Assembly: GCA_039566865.1 (NCBI GenBank)
Contig: CM076943.1
Coordinates: 33,674,663-33,738,662 of the forward strand
DNA length: 64,000 bases
Direction of reading: 5' to 3'
From: Aurelia coerulea
Lineage: Eukaryota; Cnidaria; Scyphozoa; Semaeostomeae; Ulmaridae
Shown: piece after piece, positions 61,001-64,000 of the stretch
How positions within the stretch are numbered: position 1 is the stretch's first letter
How the letters are laid out: every line of letters begins with the position of its first letter
Notes under the pieces: model-generated
Told to the model about the DNA's origin: nothing
Seen by the model: only the letters and a program-made list of their open reading frames with translations
Databases searched by the model: none
Translations under genes and position numbers: made by a program

Positions 61001-64000
61001 TAACGCACTTTTTTACCTAAAATTCATATTATAAAGAGATTTGAACTCATCTTTCTTTTACATTTAGTTCTGCCAGCTACTTCTTTTATAGCACTATATT
61101 ACTGCTGAAGCAACCGTTCTTGGAAACATTACTATAGAAGTTAGGTCTAATTTTAGCTTTACTCCATCAACAATCATCGATTAATTAAATGTTTATTTTC
61201 TCAAAGAAAACAAAATATAAACACAAAAAGTGTGGATTAACGCACTTTATGAGTTAAAATTTGTATTATAAAGAGGTTTGAGCTCATCTTTCTTTAAAAC
61301 TTTAATACTGCCAGCTACTTCTTTTATAGCACTATATTAGTGCTGCAGCAACCATTCTTGGAAACATTACTATAGACATTATTTCTTTCTTTAGTCTAAT
61401 TTTAGCTTTACTAAATCAACAAACATCGGTTAATTAAATGTTAATTTTTTCAAAGAAAACAAAATATAAACACAAAAATGTGTGGATTAACGCACTTTAG
61501 TAGTTAAAATTCGTATTATAAAGAGATTTTAACTCATATTTCTTTAAAACTTTAGTTCTGCCAGCTACTTCTTTTATAGCACTATATTAGTGCTGCAGCA
61601 ACCATTCTTGGAAACATTACTATAGACATTATTTCTTTCTTTAGTCTTATTTCATCTTTAATGCATCAACAAACATCGGTTAATTAAATGTTTATTTTCT
61701 CAAAGAAAACAAAATATAAACACAAAAAGTGTGGATTAACGCTTTTTATGAGTTAAAATTTGTATTATAAAGAGGTTTGAGCTCATCTTCCTTTAAAACT
61801 TTAATTCTGCCAGCTACTTCTTTTATAGCACTATATTAGTGCTTGCAGCAACCATTCTTGGAAACATTACTATAGACACTATTTCTTTCTTTAGTCTAAT
61901 TTTAGCTTTACTAAATCAACAAACATCGGTTAATTAAATGTTTATTTTTTCAAAGAAAACAAAATATAAACACAAAAATGTGTGGATTAACGCACTTTAG
62001 TAGTTAAAATTCGTATTATAAAGAGATTTTAACTCATGTTTCTTTAAAACTTTAGTTCTAACAGCTACTTCTTTTATAGCATTATATTAGTGCTGCAGCA
62101 ACCATTCTTGGAAACATTGCTTTAGACATTATTTATTTCTTCAGTCTAATTTGAGCTTTACTATATCAACAAACATCGGTTAATTAAATGTTTATTTTCT
62201 CAAAGAAAACAAAATATAAACAAAAAAGTGTGGATTAACGCACTTTATTAGCTAGAATTCGTATTATAAAGAGTATTGAGCTCATCTTTCTTTAAAACTT
62301 TAGTTCCGCCAGCTATTTCCTTTATAGTACTATACTAGTGCTGTAGCAACCATTCTTGGAAACATTACTATAGACATTAGGTCTTATTTTAGCTTTACTG
62401 CATCAACAAACATTGACTAATTAAATGTTTATTTTCTCAAAGAAAACAAAATATAAACACAAAAAGTGTGGATTAACACACTTTATTAGCTAAAATTCGT
62501 ATTATAAAGAGTTTTGAGCTCATGTTTCTTTACAACTTTAGTTCTAACAGCTACTTCTCTTATAGCACTATATTAGTGCTGCAGCAACCATTCTTGGAAA
62601 CATTACTAAAGACATTAGTTCTTTCTTTAGTCTAATTTTGGCTTTACTGCATCAACAAACATCGATTAATTAAATGTTTACTTTTTCAAAGAAAACAAAA
62701 TATAAACACAAAAAAGTGTGGATTAACGCACTTTATGAGCTAAAATTTGTATTATAAAGAGGTTTGAGCTCATATTTCTTTAAAACGTTAGTTCTGCCAG
62801 TTACTTCTTTTATAGCACTATATTAGTGCTGCAGCAACCATTCTTGGAAACATTGCTATAGACATTGTTTATTTCTTCAGTCTAATTTCAGCTTTACTGT
62901 ATCAACAAACATCGGTTAATTAAATGTTTATTTTCTCAAAGAAAACAAAATATAAACACAAAAATGTGTGGATTAACGCACTTTAGTAGTTAAAATTCGT
63001 ATTATAAAGAGATTTTAACTCATGTTTCTTTAAAACTTTAGTTCTAACAGCTACTTCTTTTATAGCACTATATTAGTGCTGCAGCAACCATTCTTGGAAA
63101 CATTGCTTTAGACATTATTTATTTCTTCAGTCTAATTTGAGCTTTACTATATCAACAAACATCGGTTAATTAAATGTTTATTTTCTCAAAGAAAACAAAA
63201 TATAAACAAAAAAGTGTGGATTAACGCACTTTATTAGCTAGAATTCGTATTATAAAGAGTATTGAGCTCATCTTTCTTTAAAACTTTAGTTCCGCCAGCT
63301 ATTTCTTTTATAGTACTATGCTAGTGCTGTAGCAACCATTCTTGGAAACATTACTATAGACATTAGGTCTTATTTTAGCTTTACTGCATCAACAAACATT
63401 GACTAATTAAATGTTTATTTTATCAAAGAAAACAAAATATAAACACAAAAAGTGTGGATTAACACACTTTATTAGCTAAAATTCGTATTATAAAGAGTTT
63501 TGAGCTCATGTTTCTTTACAACTTTAGTTCTAACAGCTACTTCTCTTATAGCACTATATTAGTGCTGCAGCAACCATTCTTGGAAACATTACTAAAGACA
63601 TTAGTTCTTTCTTTAGTCTAATTTTGGCTTTACTGCATCAACAAACATCGGTTAATTAAATGTTTACTTTTTCAAAGAAAACAAAATATAAACACAAAAA
63701 AGTGTGGATTAACGCACTTTATGAGCTAAAATTTGTATTATAAAGAGGTTTGAGCTCATATTTCTTTAAAACGTTAGTTCTGCCAGTTACTTCTTTTATA
63801 GCACTATATTAGTGCTGCAGCAACCATTCTTGGAAACATTGCTATAGACATTGTTTATTTCTTCAGTCTAATTTCAGCTTTACTGTATCAACAAACATCG
63901 GTTAATTAAATGTTTATTTTCTCAAAGAAAACAAAACATAAACACAAAAATGTGTGGATTAACGCACTTTAGTAGTTAAAATTCGTATTATAAAGAGATT

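Larger units (their letters stand above)
46403..64000. repeat. Satellite DNA array, right block
   Basis: Same monomer, orientation and variants as the left block; about 73 copies, continuing past the right edge. The copies are more uniform here. A block of 4644 bp (about 19 monomers) is repeated almost unchanged: a rare ATTAATGCAC variant near 49493 recurs near 54137, and the marker TTTATTCTAT at 50431 recurs at 55075. The first monomers after the transposon match those starting at 48629, as expected if the array was continuous before insertion. Confidence 0.97.

Overview
The window is eukaryotic, most likely from an invertebrate animal genome. It has three blocks: a satellite array (1-16420), one very large DNA transposon (16421-46402), and more of the same satellite in the same orientation (46403-64000). 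The animal assignment is an inference from the many GT-AG introns, the nested MITE-like hairpins and the transposase type. I cannot name a species.

The satellite is AT-rich, with monomers of about 238-252 bp and roughly 140 copies in the window. It is organised in higher-order blocks: one marker variant recurs at spacings of 2219, 2457, 2946, 1698, 2946 and 2934 bp. It carries no plausible gene.

The central 29982 bp element has 83-bp terminal inverted repeats (78 of 83 positions match) and a perfect 7-bp target duplication, TGCAGCA. It sits in a palindromic part of one monomer. A sister copy of the unoccupied site is at 48622-48628 in the same window, so the insertion boundaries can be read directly. 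The left two fifths holds a plus-strand gene of 16 exons (17383-29452). Its joined reading frame is open for 1252 codons and encodes a Kyakuja-Dileera-Zisupton (KDZ) transposase: N-terminal cysteine clusters, an RNase H-like core, a coiled-coil tail, and a C-terminal domain that looks like a papain-fold cysteine peptidase.

From the right end a second gene runs leftward on the minus strand. Its 8 exons (46235 down to 36903) join in phase to a 234-residue protein with a four-cysteine zinc ribbon and an acidic tail. I do not recognise this protein. The two genes converge, and each starts near one terminal repeat, so the likely arrangement is transposase plus accessory protein.

The rest of the element is introns and a gene-poor middle (29.5-36.9 kb). 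These contain several smaller nested repeats, G-tracts, a hammerhead-like hairpin and a few weak open frames. Exon joins were made by hand from splice consensus, phase and family resemblance; no transcript or database search was available.
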